A DNA stretch of 64,000 nucleotides from Staphylococcus croceilyticus (GCF_002902575.1 NZ_PPRD01000008.1:48749-112748), one strand, 5' to 3'. Counted from the stretch's first letter, positions 43,956 through 53,298 are shown. Translations and numbers: made by a program. The notes: a model not told the origin generated them from the letters alone.

Positions 43956-44908
43956 GTCAAACCTCTCTTCTCATCATCAACTTTCTTATAAACATCACGA
44001 CGTAATCTAGGTTCATTTTTCAAAATAATTAAGTCTCCCACATAATTTATAAGCATGATAATGACAATAATAATGACTACAATTCCTTGAATAAGTGGAT
44101 AATCTCGCTGATTAATTGCATTAATGAGTAACTTTCCTACCCCCGACATACTGAAGATGACTTCTAGGATGACTGCTTTTCCAAGTAAATGAATAACGCT
44201 ATTCACAGAAATAGTCATAAGAGGTGCAAAAATCTCTTTAATTTGCACGACAATACGCGCTTTTAACGGAAAACGACGTAATAACGCCAGTTGATAAGCA
44301 TCATTAGCTAGCGTTCTTTCAATAAGATGCGCAGTCATTAATAAAATATGACAACCCTCAATCGAGACGATAGTTAAAATCGGTAATATAAAACGTTGCC
44401 ATGAATCACTGCCAACAAATGGCAGAAGTTGCCAGCGAACGCCGAAATAATAAATAAGTAAGATTGCTAACCAATATTCAGGCATAGACGTCATCACTTG
44501 CGCAAAGCCACGAATTATAGAGCTATAACGGGTTTGTGGCCGTATGCCAACAACATAGCCGATAATATATCCGACAGGCAACATGATACATGCAGAGACA
44601 ATCATCAACGTCAGCGTCGGAAGGATTGCCTCTATTATCATTGAAGTAACGTGCTCGTTGGTACTAAAGCTATAACCTAAATTTCCTGTAAAAGCATGAC
44701 CAATCCAGTCGATATATCTAAGAAATAGATTTCGACCTAAACCAAGTTTATGTTGGGCTAACTCAATATTTTCTTGCGTAATTGAGGTATAACCATGACG
44801 TTGCAAATAAAGAATTGCTGGATTGCCGGATGTCTTTTCAACTAAGACAAAGATAATAAATGAACTTACTATTAAATAGAAGAATAATTTAAACGTGCGT
44901 TTCAGCAT
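43952..44908 (-). CDS. Nickel/oligopeptide ABC transporter permease (DppB/NikB type)
   Basis: The 318-residue permease has one N-terminal helix, an extracellular stretch with YIDWIGHAFTGNLGYSFST, and then five to six helices. The SMPEYWLAILLIYYFGVRW and ILEVIFSMSGVGKLLINAI segments are typical of DppB/OppB/NikB. It starts two bases after the binding-protein gene ends. It works with the DppC-type permease and two ATPases to import a metal complex or peptide. Confidence 0.9.
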   Translation of the reverse strand: MLKRTFKLFFYLIVSSFIIFVLVEKTSGNPAILYLQRHGYTSITQENIELAQHKLGLGRNLFLRYIDWIGHAFTGNLGYSFSTNEHVTSMIIEAILPTLTLMIVSACIMLPVGYIIGYVVGIRPQTRYSSIIRGFAQVMTSMPEYWLAILLIYYFGVRWQLLPFVGSDSWQRFILPILTIVSIEGCHILLMTAHLIERTLANDAYQLALLRRFPLKARIVVQIKEIFAPLMTISVNSVIHLLGKAVILEVIFSMSGVGKLLINAINQRDYPLIQGIVVIIIVIIMLINYVGDLIILKNEPRLRRDVYKKVDDEKRGLT

Positions 44909-44910
44909 GA

Positions 44911-46464
44911 TTACTCTTTAACTTTCAATGCTTTATAATCTATTGGCGCATCCGTTAATCCTGAGAATTTAAATTCTTTCACTTTATCACTTACTACAAA
45001 TGTTTCATTCGGATAAGCGATTGGCACACCATAATATTGTTTATTGAAGTGCTTAAATATATCATTAAAGGCGTGTTGTTGGTCTTCTTTCGATACGTTT
45101 GATGGGTAATCATCTAATTGTTTTGTAAGCGTGTCATCATTGGCTAAGACACCAGATTTGCCATCATTATTTTTAAATACTGAACTCATAAAGTTATATG
45201 GCATTAATGCATCTGAATACGTTCTATAGAAAATGAGGTCATAGTCCTTTTTAGTCCACAATGTGTCGTAATAAGATTGAGCATCTAATGTTTTAACATT
45301 TACTTTAATCCCTGCTTGTTTCATATCACGTTGTACTTGTTCTGCTTTATCTTTCCAATTTGGAAACTCTGCCGTTTGAATGACTAAATTGAATGTTAGT
45401 GGTTGACCATCCTTTTCAAAAATACCGTCTTTATTCTTGTTATAACCTTCAGTCTTTAACAGTTTTTCAGCGCCGGCAATATCAAATACGTGAGGTTGCT
45501 GATTCTCTTTATTAACATACTGCACATTATTCTGAAACAAACCATCAACTGGTTTGCCAGCAATGGCTTTCGCATTGATACTCTTACTTACCGCTTCACG
45601 AATCGCTTTGTTGCTCAATATTTTATTGTTCGGATTAAAGGCCATGAAATGACTTACGGTACTTGGTCTATCCTCAACCGTTAATTTATTGTTCTTCTTA
45701 TCTTGTTTAATTTGTTGATCCGTTAACATGCCTAGTGAACCACCAGAAATATCTACCGAACCACTTTGCACAGCCGAGTTTCTAGAATCGCCATCTTCAA
45801 TCGTTTGGAAAGCTAGATTGTACTTAACTGGATGGCTATTATCGAAGTATTTATTAGGTTTCATTGTTGTCTTTTCTTTACCTGTGTGATCAACTACGAA
45901 CGCCCCAGTACCAATCGCTTTCTTGAATTTACCAGTCACTTTCTCACCTTCTACAGAATGGGGACTCATAATGCGTAAAGGTCTCACTTGTGTTAATTCG
46001 TTCAACACTTGGTTCGACGGTGATTTCAATTTAATTTGGACGACATAGTCATTTTTCACGACAACTTCATCTAATTTCTTCAACGTTTCCACTGTCGTTT
46101 CTTTATTCATTGCTTTGGCACGCTCAATTGAGAATTTAACCGCTTTGGCATCTAACTTTGAACCATCCGAGAATTTCACATTATCTTTCAAATGAAATTC
46201 ATACACCTTACCAGATTTATCCACACTCCATTTATCTGCTAAGCCTGCTTTAATACCTTTATCTTTATCGTATTTCACTAATGCATCGTAAACCGCACTA
46301 TACACGGGCATTGCCGCATCATAACCTTGTGCATCAAGCTTGTCTGCCTTTGCCTCAGTCGGTAATGACACCGTGATATCTTTGCTATCTTTATGGTGGT
46401 TGCCACATCCCGCTAGTAAGAGCGTCGCACTTACAGCCACTGTCATTATTAGTCTCTTATTCAT
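44911..46464 (-). CDS. Nickel/oligopeptide-type substrate-binding lipoprotein (SBP_bac_5)
   Basis: The 517-residue lipoprotein has a signal and lipobox LLLAGCG at about residue 20, and an SBP_bac_5 domain with EFHLKDNVKFSDGSKLDAKA, AIGTGAFVVD and KDYDLIFYRTYSDALMPYN. This family binds peptides or metal chelates such as Ni-His2 (NikA) or staphylopine complexes (CntA). A His-rich GNHHKD follows the lipid cysteine. Its ATG overlaps the stop codon of the SAM methyltransferase gene (ATGA), and the operon carries a Zur box. The cargo is therefore probably a divalent metal complex rather than a nutrient peptide; this is inference. Confidence 0.88.
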   Translation of the reverse strand: MNKRLIMTVAVSATLLLAGCGNHHKDSKDITVSLPTEAKADKLDAQGYDAAMPVYSAVYDALVKYDKDKGIKAGLADKWSVDKSGKVYEFHLKDNVKFSDGSKLDAKAVKFSIERAKAMNKETTVETLKKLDEVVVKNDYVVQIKLKSPSNQVLNELTQVRPLRIMSPHSVEGEKVTGKFKKAIGTGAFVVDHTGKEKTTMKPNKYFDNSHPVKYNLAFQTIEDGDSRNSAVQSGSVDISGGSLGMLTDQQIKQDKKNNKLTVEDRPSTVSHFMAFNPNNKILSNKAIREAVSKSINAKAIAGKPVDGLFQNNVQYVNKENQQPHVFDIAGAEKLLKTEGYNKNKDGIFEKDGQPLTFNLVIQTAEFPNWKDKAEQVQRDMKQAGIKVNVKTLDAQSYYDTLWTKKDYDLIFYRTYSDALMPYNFMSSVFKNNDGKSGVLANDDTLTKQLDDYPSNVSKEDQQHAFNDIFKHFNKQYYGVPIAYPNETFVVSDKVKEFKFSGLTDAPIDYKALKVKE

Positions 46465-47153
46465 TCCCCAGTACCTTCTTTCAATCTCGCTTTTATTAAA
46501 AATGACTCTTCATATAGCGTGCGTAAATAATCATTTGGCGTTAAATAAAAATCACTATAATGCGTTAAATCTATGACATCTGGAATTGGTTCTTTCATAA
46601 CTGCTACTTCAAATCCAGCATCGACAAAGCTATCAACAATATGCTTTAACGAGTGATTCTGAGAAGGCGTCGCGCCATATTTATTTATCGTGTCATCCAT
46701 ATATTGACGACTTGGATTATATGTTAAATCTGCAAACGTTGCATAATACACGCCACCCGGTTTCAACACTGCTTTTAAGTCTTGCGCATGTTGTGGCACA
46801 TCTTCGATTAAATATAAGACTGATGTACTGACTGCTGTATCATATGTATACGCTGTATCTTGTGGTTTGTCCGTTAAAAAATAGTGTAGCGGACGTTGCC
46901 CTTTTAAGGCGTCTGCCTTTTCCAAAGATAAACGAGCTAAATCAATACCTACGCCTGCTTTAAATTGAATCTTGTCATATAACTGACGTAAAAATCCGCC
47001 TTGGTTACATCCCACATCTAAAATCGTCTTGCCTTCAATATCTGAACGATCTAGTAGTTGTATCGTTCTCTCCCATGCTTCTTGGTGATCGCGGGCCATA
47101 TCATCGTCTGTTTCATTTCCCTTTTGCCACCAAACCTCATAACTCTTAGTCAT
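46461..47153 (-). CDS. SAM-dependent methyltransferase coupled to a metal-type ABC importer
   Basis: The 230-residue class I methyltransferase has SAM motif I as KTILDVGCNQGGFLRQL (about residue 45), an acidic motif II GVGIDLARLSLEKA, and motif YATFADLTYNPSRQY. The start is set at ATG 47153 by GAGGAG six bases before it. An upstream ATG at 47171 would abut the Zur operator. It is the first gene of the operon, translationally coupled to the binding protein. A small-molecule target (for example a metal-chelating metabolite) fits the context, but the substrate is unknown. It is not CntL/K/M of the staphylopine pathway. Confidence 0.82.
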   Translation of the reverse strand: MTKSYEVWWQKGNETDDDMARDHQEAWERTIQLLDRSDIEGKTILDVGCNQGGFLRQLYDKIQFKAGVGIDLARLSLEKADALKGQRPLHYFLTDKPQDTAYTYDTAVSTSVLYLIEDVPQHAQDLKAVLKPGGVYYATFADLTYNPSRQYMDDTINKYGATPSQNHSLKHIVDSFVDAGFEVAVMKEPIPDVIDLTHYSDFYLTPNDYLRTLYEESFLIKARLKEGTGE

Positions 47154-47173
47154 CAAATTCTCCTCACTCATAT

Positions 47174-47196
47174 TAAATCGTAATAATTACGATTTA
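47174..47196 (-). promoter_or_regulatory. Zur box (zinc-responsive repressor operator)
   Basis: A 23-bp perfect palindrome with arms TAAATCGTAAT and ATTACGATTTA around one central base equals the staphylococcal Zur consensus. It begins just past the -10 box of the operon promoter, so zinc-loaded Zur would block the methyltransferase-ABC transporter operon. Confidence 0.88.
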
Positions 47197-47197
47197 T

Positions 47198-47226
47198 ATA
47201 GTACTATAATAATTTTATTTGTACAA
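47198..47226 (-). promoter_or_regulatory. Promoter of the methyltransferase-ABC operon
   Basis: On the minus strand TTGTAC, 17 bases, then TACTAT; the start site would fall inside the Zur box. Confidence 0.65.
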
Positions 47227-47250
47227 TAGTGACTTTTTAAAAGTATAAAA

Positions 47251-47299
47251 AAATAAGCCATGCTTAGCTCATACCAAATGAGTTAAACATAGCTTATAA
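47251..47299 (-). terminator. Terminator of brnQ
   Basis: A long interrupted stem (ATAAGCTATG...AACTCATTT paired with its complement, including ATAAGCCATG) is followed on the minus strand by TTTTTTT, shortly after the brnQ stop codon. Confidence 0.75.
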
Positions 47300-47311
47300 A
47301 TTGAGCAATTA

Positions 47312-48670
47312 TTAAATTTGTTTTTGGCGTCCAAAACGCACTTTATAAACAATTAAACCGATGATAAATCCGATAATTGCAGGGACAATCCATCCCATAC
47401 CAATCGTGAAGAATGGTAAATATTTTTGCGCAAAACCGATTAATGCTTGCGCAAATGCTGTCTTCGCAAAGAATTCCGGACTCGCATTTACACCGTCAAA
47501 GAACGCTGCAAACATTGTGAAGAACGTCGTAAATTTATAAACAATCGTTGAATGATTAAATAACGGACTTGCTAATGTTAATAGGATTAACGTAATCGCT
47601 AATGGATAGATGAACATCAACACTGGCGTTGAGTACATAATGATCTTTGTTAGACCCACGTTAGCGAAGATACACGCTAGCACTGCCACACCTGTCGCTA
47701 ACCATAGATAGTTCATTTTCGGGAAGAGTTCAGTAAATGTTTCTGAAAATGCGGTAATCAACCCAATCGCCGTTTTTAAACATGCCACGATAATGATTAA
47801 TGACAATATGATAATGCCATAGTCACCAAGGTAATGTTGCGCGATTTGTGCAAGTGCGATGCCTCCATTTTCACTGACTTTAAAATGCCCTAAACTCATC
47901 GTACCCATAACAGCTAATAATGTGTAAATGACGCCCATCGCAATAATACTAATGGCACCAGATTTGAACGTTTCTTTCGCGATACCATTTGGATTCGTAA
48001 TACCTAGCTTCTTAATTGTCGTTACGATAATAATACCGAAAGCAAGTGATGCTAAAGCATCAAGTGTGTTATAACCGTCGATAAACCCTTTAAGTAATAC
48101 ACTATTACTATAATCCGCACTTACAGGCGCATGGCTAATGCCACCCATTGGACGAATAAACGCTAATAGTACTACAATCCCTAACAGAATTAAGAATACT
48201 GGATTTAAAAATTTACCTATGTAATCAAGTATTTTTGAAGGTTTTCTCGCAAAGAACCATGCGATAACAAAGAACAAAATACTGAAAATTGGTAATAGAA
48301 TTTTACCTGTACTAGGCGATACGAATGGAGAAAATGCAATTTCATAAGATGTTGTCGCAAGTCTTGGTAAGGCAAAGAATGGCCCTATTACTAGATACAA
48401 TGCGATAGTGAACAAATAAGCGTATGTTCTACTTACTCTTGAAGAAATTTTAAAAACGCCATTCGTTTTAGAGATGCCAATCGCTACAATCCCTAAGAAT
48501 GGTAACCCAATTGCTGTAATTAAGAAACCAAGATTGGCGAGTAACACGTTAGACCCTGCCGTTTGTCCTAGATGAATTGGGAAGATTAAGTTCCCAGCAC
48601 CAAAGAATAAACCAAACAACATTGATCCGATAAAAATATTATCTTTGATTGAAAGTTTGTGTTTCGTCAT
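47312..48670 (-). CDS. brnQ: Branched-chain amino-acid transporter (LIVCS family)
   Basis: The 452-residue protein has 12 predicted helices, beginning [20 protein letters not shown], the BrnQ/BraB signature, followed by [10 protein letters not shown]. It imports leucine, isoleucine and valine with sodium or protons. [13 protein letters not shown] is in the middle. Two CodY-like sites upstream fit the known CodY repression of branched-chain uptake in staphylococci. Start ATG with GGAGAAAGAG before it. Staphylococci carry several BrnQ paralogs, so which one is uncertain. Confidence 0.92.
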   Translation of the reverse strand: MTKHKLSIKDNIFIGSMLFGLFFGAGNLIFPIHLGQTAGSNVLLANLGFLITAIGLPFLGIVAIGISKTNGVFKISSRVSRTYAYLFTIALYLVIGPFFALPRLATTSYEIAFSPFVSPSTGKILLPIFSILFFVIAWFFARKPSKILDYIGKFLNPVFLILLGIVVLLAFIRPMGGISHAPVSADYSNSVLLKGFIDGYNTLDALASLAFGIIIVTTIKKLGITNPNGIAKETFKSGAISIIAMGVIYTLLAVMGTMSLGHFKVSENGGIALAQIAQHYLGDYGIIILSLIIIVACLKTAIGLITAFSETFTELFPKMNYLWLATGVAVLACIFANVGLTKIIMYSTPVLMFIYPLAITLILLTLASPLFNHSTIVYKFTTFFTMFAAFFDGVNASPEFFAKTAFAQALIGFAQKYLPFFTIGMGWIVPAIIGFIIGLIVYKVRFGRQKQI

Positions 48671-48735
48671 AAGTCTCTTTCTCCTATTTCTAGTTTACTT
48701 GCTATTATACAAAATTTTCGCCTTTATTTGTTCGA

Positions 48736-48770
48736 AATATTCAATAAATTTAAAAAATTTTCTGACTTTA
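48736..48770 (-). promoter_or_regulatory. Two adjacent CodY-like boxes upstream of brnQ
   Basis: AATATTCAATAAATT at 48736-48750 matches AATTTTCWGAAAATT at 12 of 15 positions. AATTTTCTGACTTTA at 48756-48770 matches the left ten exactly and little of the right. They lie 66-100 bp upstream of the brnQ start. Confidence 0.45.
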
Positions 48771-48811
48771 ATGTATTTTAACGTTTCCGTACATTGTTTA
48801 TAAGAATTATA

Positions 48812-48965
48812 AAGGCTGGGACAATAATAAAGTGTCTCAGCCTTCGTTAACATATTGGCAGTAGCTGACTGATTTGAAAATACCTTGAAGCAAGCTTTTT
48901 CAAATCTAGTCATCCTTGCCGGGGTGGGAAAACGAAATTAGTTTTTAATTTCTGTTCCACTCCCC
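48812..48965. repeat. Dispersed staphylococcal intergenic repeat, copy 2
   Basis: It has the same three-helix plan as 11103-11255: AGGCTGGGACA/TGTCTCAGCCT; GACTGATTTGAAAA/TTTTCAAATCTAGTC; and GGGGTGGGA/TTCCACTCCCC. The anchors are conserved and the spacers changed. It occupies the middle of the 506-base region between brnQ and mntA; the rest holds the two genes' promoters. A reading frame of 72 codons across it on the minus strand is a by-product of the repeat. Confidence 0.75.
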
Positions 48966-49101
48966 TTTACATTTAGATTCTTGATTGTCAATCTGACTCA
49001 AATTAATTAAATGTATCAACAACAATGGTTAAAGAGCGATTAAACCCATCTTTTCTTGAATAATTACATACACGATTCATATTTTTATTTACTATCTCAA
49101 C

Positions 49102-49155
49102 TTGACACACCTCTTTTTAGGCATTTATTATAAAATAAATTAGGTTAACCTAAAA
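49102..49155 (+). promoter_or_regulatory. mntABC promoter with MntR/SirR-type operator
   Basis: TTGACA at 49102-49107, 18 bases, then TATTAT at 49126-49131. Directly after it lies the palindrome TTAGGTTAACCTAA (49140-49153), the DtxR-family MntR/SirR box known upstream of staphylococcal sitABC/mntABC. Manganese-loaded repressor bound here would block the start site. Confidence 0.82.
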
Positions 49156-49176
49156 TTTTATTTAGGAGGTAGTTGA

Positions 49177-49920
49177 TTGATAGAAATTAGCAACATGAAT
49201 TTGCATTTAAATCACAAACATGTGCTTAAAAATATTACATTAAAGATTCCAATTTCTGGAGAGATTATCGGTATTATGGGGCCCAACGGTGCCGGTAAAT
49301 CATCTTTGTTGAAATGTCTAATCGGTGAATTCAATGCGAGTGGTGAGATGTATTTATATGGCAAATTCATACATAAACAATTGCACTGCGTTACATATAT
49401 TCCTCAAAAAGCGCAATTAGACTTAGACTTTCCAATCAATGTTGAAAAAGTCATATTATCTGGTTGTTATCAAACTATCGGCTGGTTCAAACGTGTCGAT
49501 TACGCTTCAAAAATGAAGTTTCAAAAACTATTAAGAGACTTGGACTTAGCCTCGTTACAATACAAACAAATTTCCGAGCTTAGTGGCGGTCAGTTGCAAC
49601 GTGTACTTGTGGCAAGAGCATTGATGTCAGACAGTACCGTCTATTTATTAGACGAACCGTTTGTGGGCATTGATTTTAACAGTGAGCAACTTATTATGGA
49701 GAAACTTCGTCAATTAAAAAATCAAGGCAAACTCATTCTCATTGTGCATCATGATTTATCTAAAGCAACGCATTATTTCGATCGAATTCTTTTACTTAAT
49801 CGCACTGTTAGGTTCTTCGGTCCTAGTCATCAAGCGATGCAGTCACAATATCTAAATCGAACATTTCTTTTTAATGTATCTTCTACTTTTGATGAAGGGA
49901 GCGACCTACCAAATGACTGA
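49177..49920 (+). CDS. mntA: Manganese ABC transporter ATP-binding protein
   Basis: The 247-residue ATPase has Walker A GIMGPNGAGKSSLLKCL, signature ISELSGGQLQRVLVARAL, Walker B STVYLLDEPFVGID and the switch His in LIVHHDLSK. Translation starts at TTG with AGGAGG seven bases upstream. It is the first gene of the sitABC/mntABC operon for Mn2+ uptake. It overlaps the permease gene by eight bases. Confidence 0.93.
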   Translation: MIEISNMNLHLNHKHVLKNITLKIPISGEIIGIMGPNGAGKSSLLKCLIGEFNASGEMYLYGKFIHKQLHCVTYIPQKAQLDLDFPINVEKVILSGCYQTIGWFKRVDYASKMKFQKLLRDLDLASLQYKQISELSGGQLQRVLVARALMSDSTVYLLDEPFVGIDFNSEQLIMEKLRQLKNQGKLILIVHHDLSKATHYFDRILLLNRTVRFFGPSHQAMQSQYLNRTFLFNVSSTFDEGSDLPND

Positions 49921-50749
49921 TTTCATTCAACATTTATTTGACTATCAGTTCTTAAACCGAGCGTTAATTACGTCAATCGTTGTAGGTATTGTATGCGGAA
50001 CTGTGGGGAGTTTGATTATCTTGCGTGGATTATCGTTAATGGGAGATGCAATGAGTCATGCTGTTTTACCTGGTGTGGCTTTATCATTCTTATTCAATAT
50101 TCCGATGTTCATCGGAGCATTAGTCACTGGCATGATTGCAAGTTTATTAATTGGCTACATTTCAAACAATAGTAAAACAAAGCCCGATGCAGCAATTGGC
50201 ATTAGTTTCACTGCATTTCTCGCAACAGGCGTCATCATTATTAGTCTTATCAATAGCACGACAGATTTACATCATATTTTATTCGGAAACTTACTCGCAA
50301 TCATGCGACAAACATTTTGGACAACTATCATTATTGGAATCATCGTAATGTTACTGATTATCATACTTTATCGACCATTAATGATTTCAACCTTTGATGC
50401 CACATTTAGCCGTGTGAGTGGATTGAATACAACGATGATTCATTATTTTGTAATGCTATTACTCGCTTTAGTAACTGTCGCTAGTATTCAAACTGTAGGC
50501 ATTATCTTAGTCGTTGCCTTACTTGTGACACCGGCATCGACCGCCTTTTTAATCACAAAGAATCTTTATTCAATGATGATTTTAGCAAGTTTGATTGGCG
50601 TAGTAAGTTCGATTGTCGGATTGTACTTTAGCTTTATTTACAATCTGCCTAGTGGTGCGACGATTGTGATTGCAACATTTAGTATCTATATCTTGACCCT
50701 TCTCTTTTCAAAAATAAAAACAAAGTATAGAGGTGTACAAACAACATGA
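49913..50749 (+). CDS. mntB: Manganese ABC transporter permease
   Basis: The 278-residue ABC-3 family permease has eight to nine helices. It starts FIQHLFDYQFLNRALITSIV and contains LRGLSLMGDAMSHAVLPGVA, the conserved metal-permease loop, and ILVVALLVTPASTAFL. ATG 49913 lies inside the overlap with mntA; a longer frame start at 49874 has no ribosome-binding site. It forms the channel for the MntC receptor. Confidence 0.93.
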   Translation: MTDFIQHLFDYQFLNRALITSIVVGIVCGTVGSLIILRGLSLMGDAMSHAVLPGVALSFLFNIPMFIGALVTGMIASLLIGYISNNSKTKPDAAIGISFTAFLATGVIIISLINSTTDLHHILFGNLLAIMRQTFWTTIIIGIIVMLLIIILYRPLMISTFDATFSRVSGLNTTMIHYFVMLLLALVTVASIQTVGIILVVALLVTPASTAFLITKNLYSMMILASLIGVVSSIVGLYFSFIYNLPSGATIVIATFSIYILTLLFSKIKTKYRGVQTT

Positions 50750-51675
50750 AAAAATTTATTCCATTACTTATTATATTAATGCTCGTTTTAGCAGCTTGTA
50801 GTTCAAATTCTAATGAGCACCATAGCAAACATCACGACAAATTGAAGGTCGTGACTACTAACTCCATTATTTATGATATGGTCAAACAAGTTGGTGGAGA
50901 TAAAGTTGACGTTCATAGCATCGTACCTGTAGGACAAGACCCTCATGAATATGAAGTTAAACCGAAAGATATTAAACAACTTACAGATGCAGACGTCATC
51001 TTCTACAATGGTTTCAATTTAGAATCTGGTAACGGTTGGTTTGAAAAAGCCTTAAAACAAGCAGGTAAATCTACGGATGACAAGTCAGTCTTCGCGGTGT
51101 CTAAAGGCGTTAAACCAATCTATTTAAATGGGGAAATTGGGAATAAAGATAAGATTGATCCACATGCTTGGTTGAGTTTAGACAATGGTATTCAATATGT
51201 GAAGAACATTCAAGAACAATTAATTAAAGCAGACTCATCACATAAAGCAGACTATGAGAAACAAGGTAAGACTTATCTTGCCCAGTTGGAAAAGTTAAAC
51301 AAGGATAGTAAAGATAAATTTAATGATATTCCGAAACAAGAACGTGCCATGATTACAAGTGAAGGTGCCTTCAAATATTTCTCAAAAGCATTTGATATTA
51401 AACCTGGCTATATTTGGGAAATCAATACTGAAAAACAAGGCACACCTTCACAAATGAAACAAGCTATAAAATTTGTTAAAGACAATCACATTAAACATTT
51501 ATTAGTTGAAACAAGTGTAGACAAAAAATCTATGAATAGCTTATCTGAAGAAACTGGCAAAAGTATTTACGGAGAAGTATTTACAGATTCAATTGGAGAA
51601 AAAGGATCTAAAGGAGATTCTTATTATAAAATGATGAAACATAACATCGAGACGATTCACGGAAGCATGGAATAA
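50746..51675 (+). CDS. mntC: Manganese-binding lipoprotein
   Basis: The 309-residue cluster A-I binding protein has lipobox MLVLAACS (about residue 20) and a His-rich HHSKHHDK stretch. Metal ligands are His in VGQDPHEYEVKP (about 68), His in KIDPHAWLSL (about 140), Glu about 205 in MITSEGAFKY, and Asp in GEVFTDSIGEKG (about 280). This His-His-Glu-Asp set fits Mn2+ binding. Its ATG overlaps the mntB stop codon. Confidence 0.94.
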   Translation: MKKFIPLLIILMLVLAACSSNSNEHHSKHHDKLKVVTTNSIIYDMVKQVGGDKVDVHSIVPVGQDPHEYEVKPKDIKQLTDADVIFYNGFNLESGNGWFEKALKQAGKSTDDKSVFAVSKGVKPIYLNGEIGNKDKIDPHAWLSLDNGIQYVKNIQEQLIKADSSHKADYEKQGKTYLAQLEKLNKDSKDKFNDIPKQERAMITSEGAFKYFSKAFDIKPGYIWEINTEKQGTPSQMKQAIKFVKDNHIKHLLVETSVDKKSMNSLSEETGKSIYGEVFTDSIGEKGSKGDSYYKMMKHNIETIHGSME

Positions 51676-51695
51676 TCATTTATAAAACTATGAAT

Positions 51696-51730
51696 GAGGT
51701 TGAGAACTAAAGCGTTTATGTCTCAACCTC
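51696..51730. terminator. Bidirectional terminator after mntC and the ABC exporter
   Basis: A perfect GAGGTTGAGA/TCTCAACCTC stem with loop including AAAGCG lies between converging operons. The tract after it (TAATTTTATG) is moderately T-rich. Confidence 0.75.
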
Positions 51731-51756
51731 TAATTTTATGTTCAATATTATGGGAG

Positions 51757-52464
51757 TCATTCTATATATTCTGACTTATTAAAAATGGTATATAGTAATA
51801 TCAACATCACAATTAAATAACCAATCATCCAAAAATTAATAAGTAAGAATGAAACACTAAATACATCTGTTAAATTTTTATTTAATGTATTAAGAAAATC
51901 ACTAACCGGTGGAAAAATCCATAAAATATATTTTAAGTTCGGAAATGTTTGAACAAGAATTCCTCTTAACAATAAGATTAAACATATTAAGACAAGGAAT
52001 AACCATATAAGTTTATCAGAAACATTAGTTAGAGATTTAATTAAAGTTGTCATAATTACACCTAAAGCAATTATAATAATATGGCTATATATACCTATTA
52101 AGATTTCTATCAAATTAGGCATATGTTCAAATCTAAAAGTAATAATTGGATAAGCGATAGCCCATAAACCTAATGGCAAAATTATGATAAAAGAGAATAT
52201 TAATTTACTAGTTAAGTAGGTCTTTTTAGACTTCAATTGAGTAAATAATAATTGTTTCTCCTTTGTAGAATCTATATCTAAAACAATTACAGTTATCCAA
52301 ACTGAAATAAAAAGAAGAAGCATTGAGGTACTAGCGAAACTAGATAGTATTGGTTGACCTGAATAAGTATATAGAATTACTACCAAGAGTAAAAAACTTA
52401 TTAAAGGGCCAATCCACTTATATGTTCTTATAAAGTTCTTAAAATGATAATTAATAAGTGCCAT
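51757..52464 (-). CDS. ABC-2-type exporter membrane subunit
   Basis: The 235-residue protein has six predicted membrane helices (for example LISFLLLVVILYTYSG, GLWAIAYPIITF, HIIIIALGVIMTTLI). It starts ALINYHFKNFIRTYKWIGPL, typical of small ABC-2 permeases of peptide or bacteriocin-immunity exporters. ATG 52464 has GAGG nine bases upstream. The gene overlaps the ATPase by 14 bases. Substrate unknown. Confidence 0.75.
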   Translation of the reverse strand: MALINYHFKNFIRTYKWIGPLISFLLLVVILYTYSGQPILSSFASTSMLLLFISVWITVIVLDIDSTKEKQLLFTQLKSKKTYLTSKLIFSFIIILPLGLWAIAYPIITFRFEHMPNLIEILIGIYSHIIIIALGVIMTTLIKSLTNVSDKLIWLFLVLICLILLLRGILVQTFPNLKYILWIFPPVSDFLNTLNKNLTDVFSVSFLLINFWMIGYLIVMLILLYTIFNKSEYIE

Positions 52465-53272
52465 CTTCATTATCCTCTCTTACCTCTTTAATAAAGTAGC
52501 CTTCTTCAATCAACAGTGTAATTAACTGGTTACTTTTAGCTGCATTCACTTTAATTTGAACATTATTTATTACTTGTGCTTCAAGTTTTTTTAAATTTTT
52601 ACGTAGATTGGAATCTAAACTTTCTCTAGTTTTAACTATCATTGATTTAGCTTTAGTTTCATACTTATTCACTACAAAAGAGCTTTTTTCTAAATTAAAT
52701 TTATGCGTAACAAATGAATAGTCTAACGCCTCTTCATGGGATGTTAGGACTACTGTTGCAAACTGTCTTAATTCCAAGAGTATTGCTTTTAATTGGGCTA
52801 TCGTACGCTTATCAAGACCAGAAAATGGCTCATCCATAATATAAATGTCTGCTTTTTTCGCTAAGCATTGTATTAAATTCACTTTTTGTTGAGTACCTTT
52901 AGAACATTCTTTAATTCTTTTTTCCAAAAAAGGAGTTAAATCGAATCGGCTAACCAATTCCTCCATATTCATATTAAAATGCGTATTTGAACTCATATCT
53001 TCAATAAATTTTAGATATTCTTTAACAGTTAAATTAATCGTTGAGGGTAAGTGATCAGGTGCATAACTTACAATACCATTTACCTTTAATGCCCCACTTG
53101 ATGGTTTTAATATATGAGCTAACATTTTCAAAGTAACACTTTTTCCAGAACCATTTTTTCCTTCGATTAAAACAATAGAATTATATGGAAAATTCATATT
53201 TATCTTTTTAATAATATGTTGATGATTTATTACTTTAGAAATATCATGGCCTTCTATTACAAACTCTTCCAT
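52451..53272 (-). CDS. ABC exporter ATP-binding protein
   Basis: The 273-residue ATPase has Walker A LIEGKNGSGKSVTLKML, a diverged signature KECSKGTQQKVNLIQCL, Walker B IYIMDEPFSGLD and the switch His in VVLTSHEEAL. The last 75 residues form an extension beyond the ATPase core. Partner of the ABC-2 protein downstream; AGGAGTG precedes the ATG. The set could export a peptide or give self-immunity, but no precursor peptide gene is visible. Confidence 0.85.
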   Translation of the reverse strand: MEEFVIEGHDISKVINHQHIIKKINMNFPYNSIVLIEGKNGSGKSVTLKMLAHILKPSSGALKVNGIVSYAPDHLPSTINLTVKEYLKFIEDMSSNTHFNMNMEELVSRFDLTPFLEKRIKECSKGTQQKVNLIQCLAKKADIYIMDEPFSGLDKRTIAQLKAILLELRQFATVVLTSHEEALDYSFVTHKFNLEKSSFVVNKYETKAKSMIVKTRESLDSNLRKNLKKLEAQVINNVQIKVNAAKSNQLITLLIEEGYFIKEVREDNEDGTY

Positions 53273-53298
53273 ATCAACACTCCTATGTATTAAATATC

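Noticed and set aside
48695..48913. 72-codon minus-strand frame near brnQ
   Set aside because: It runs through the dispersed repeat element and has no ribosome-binding site or domain.
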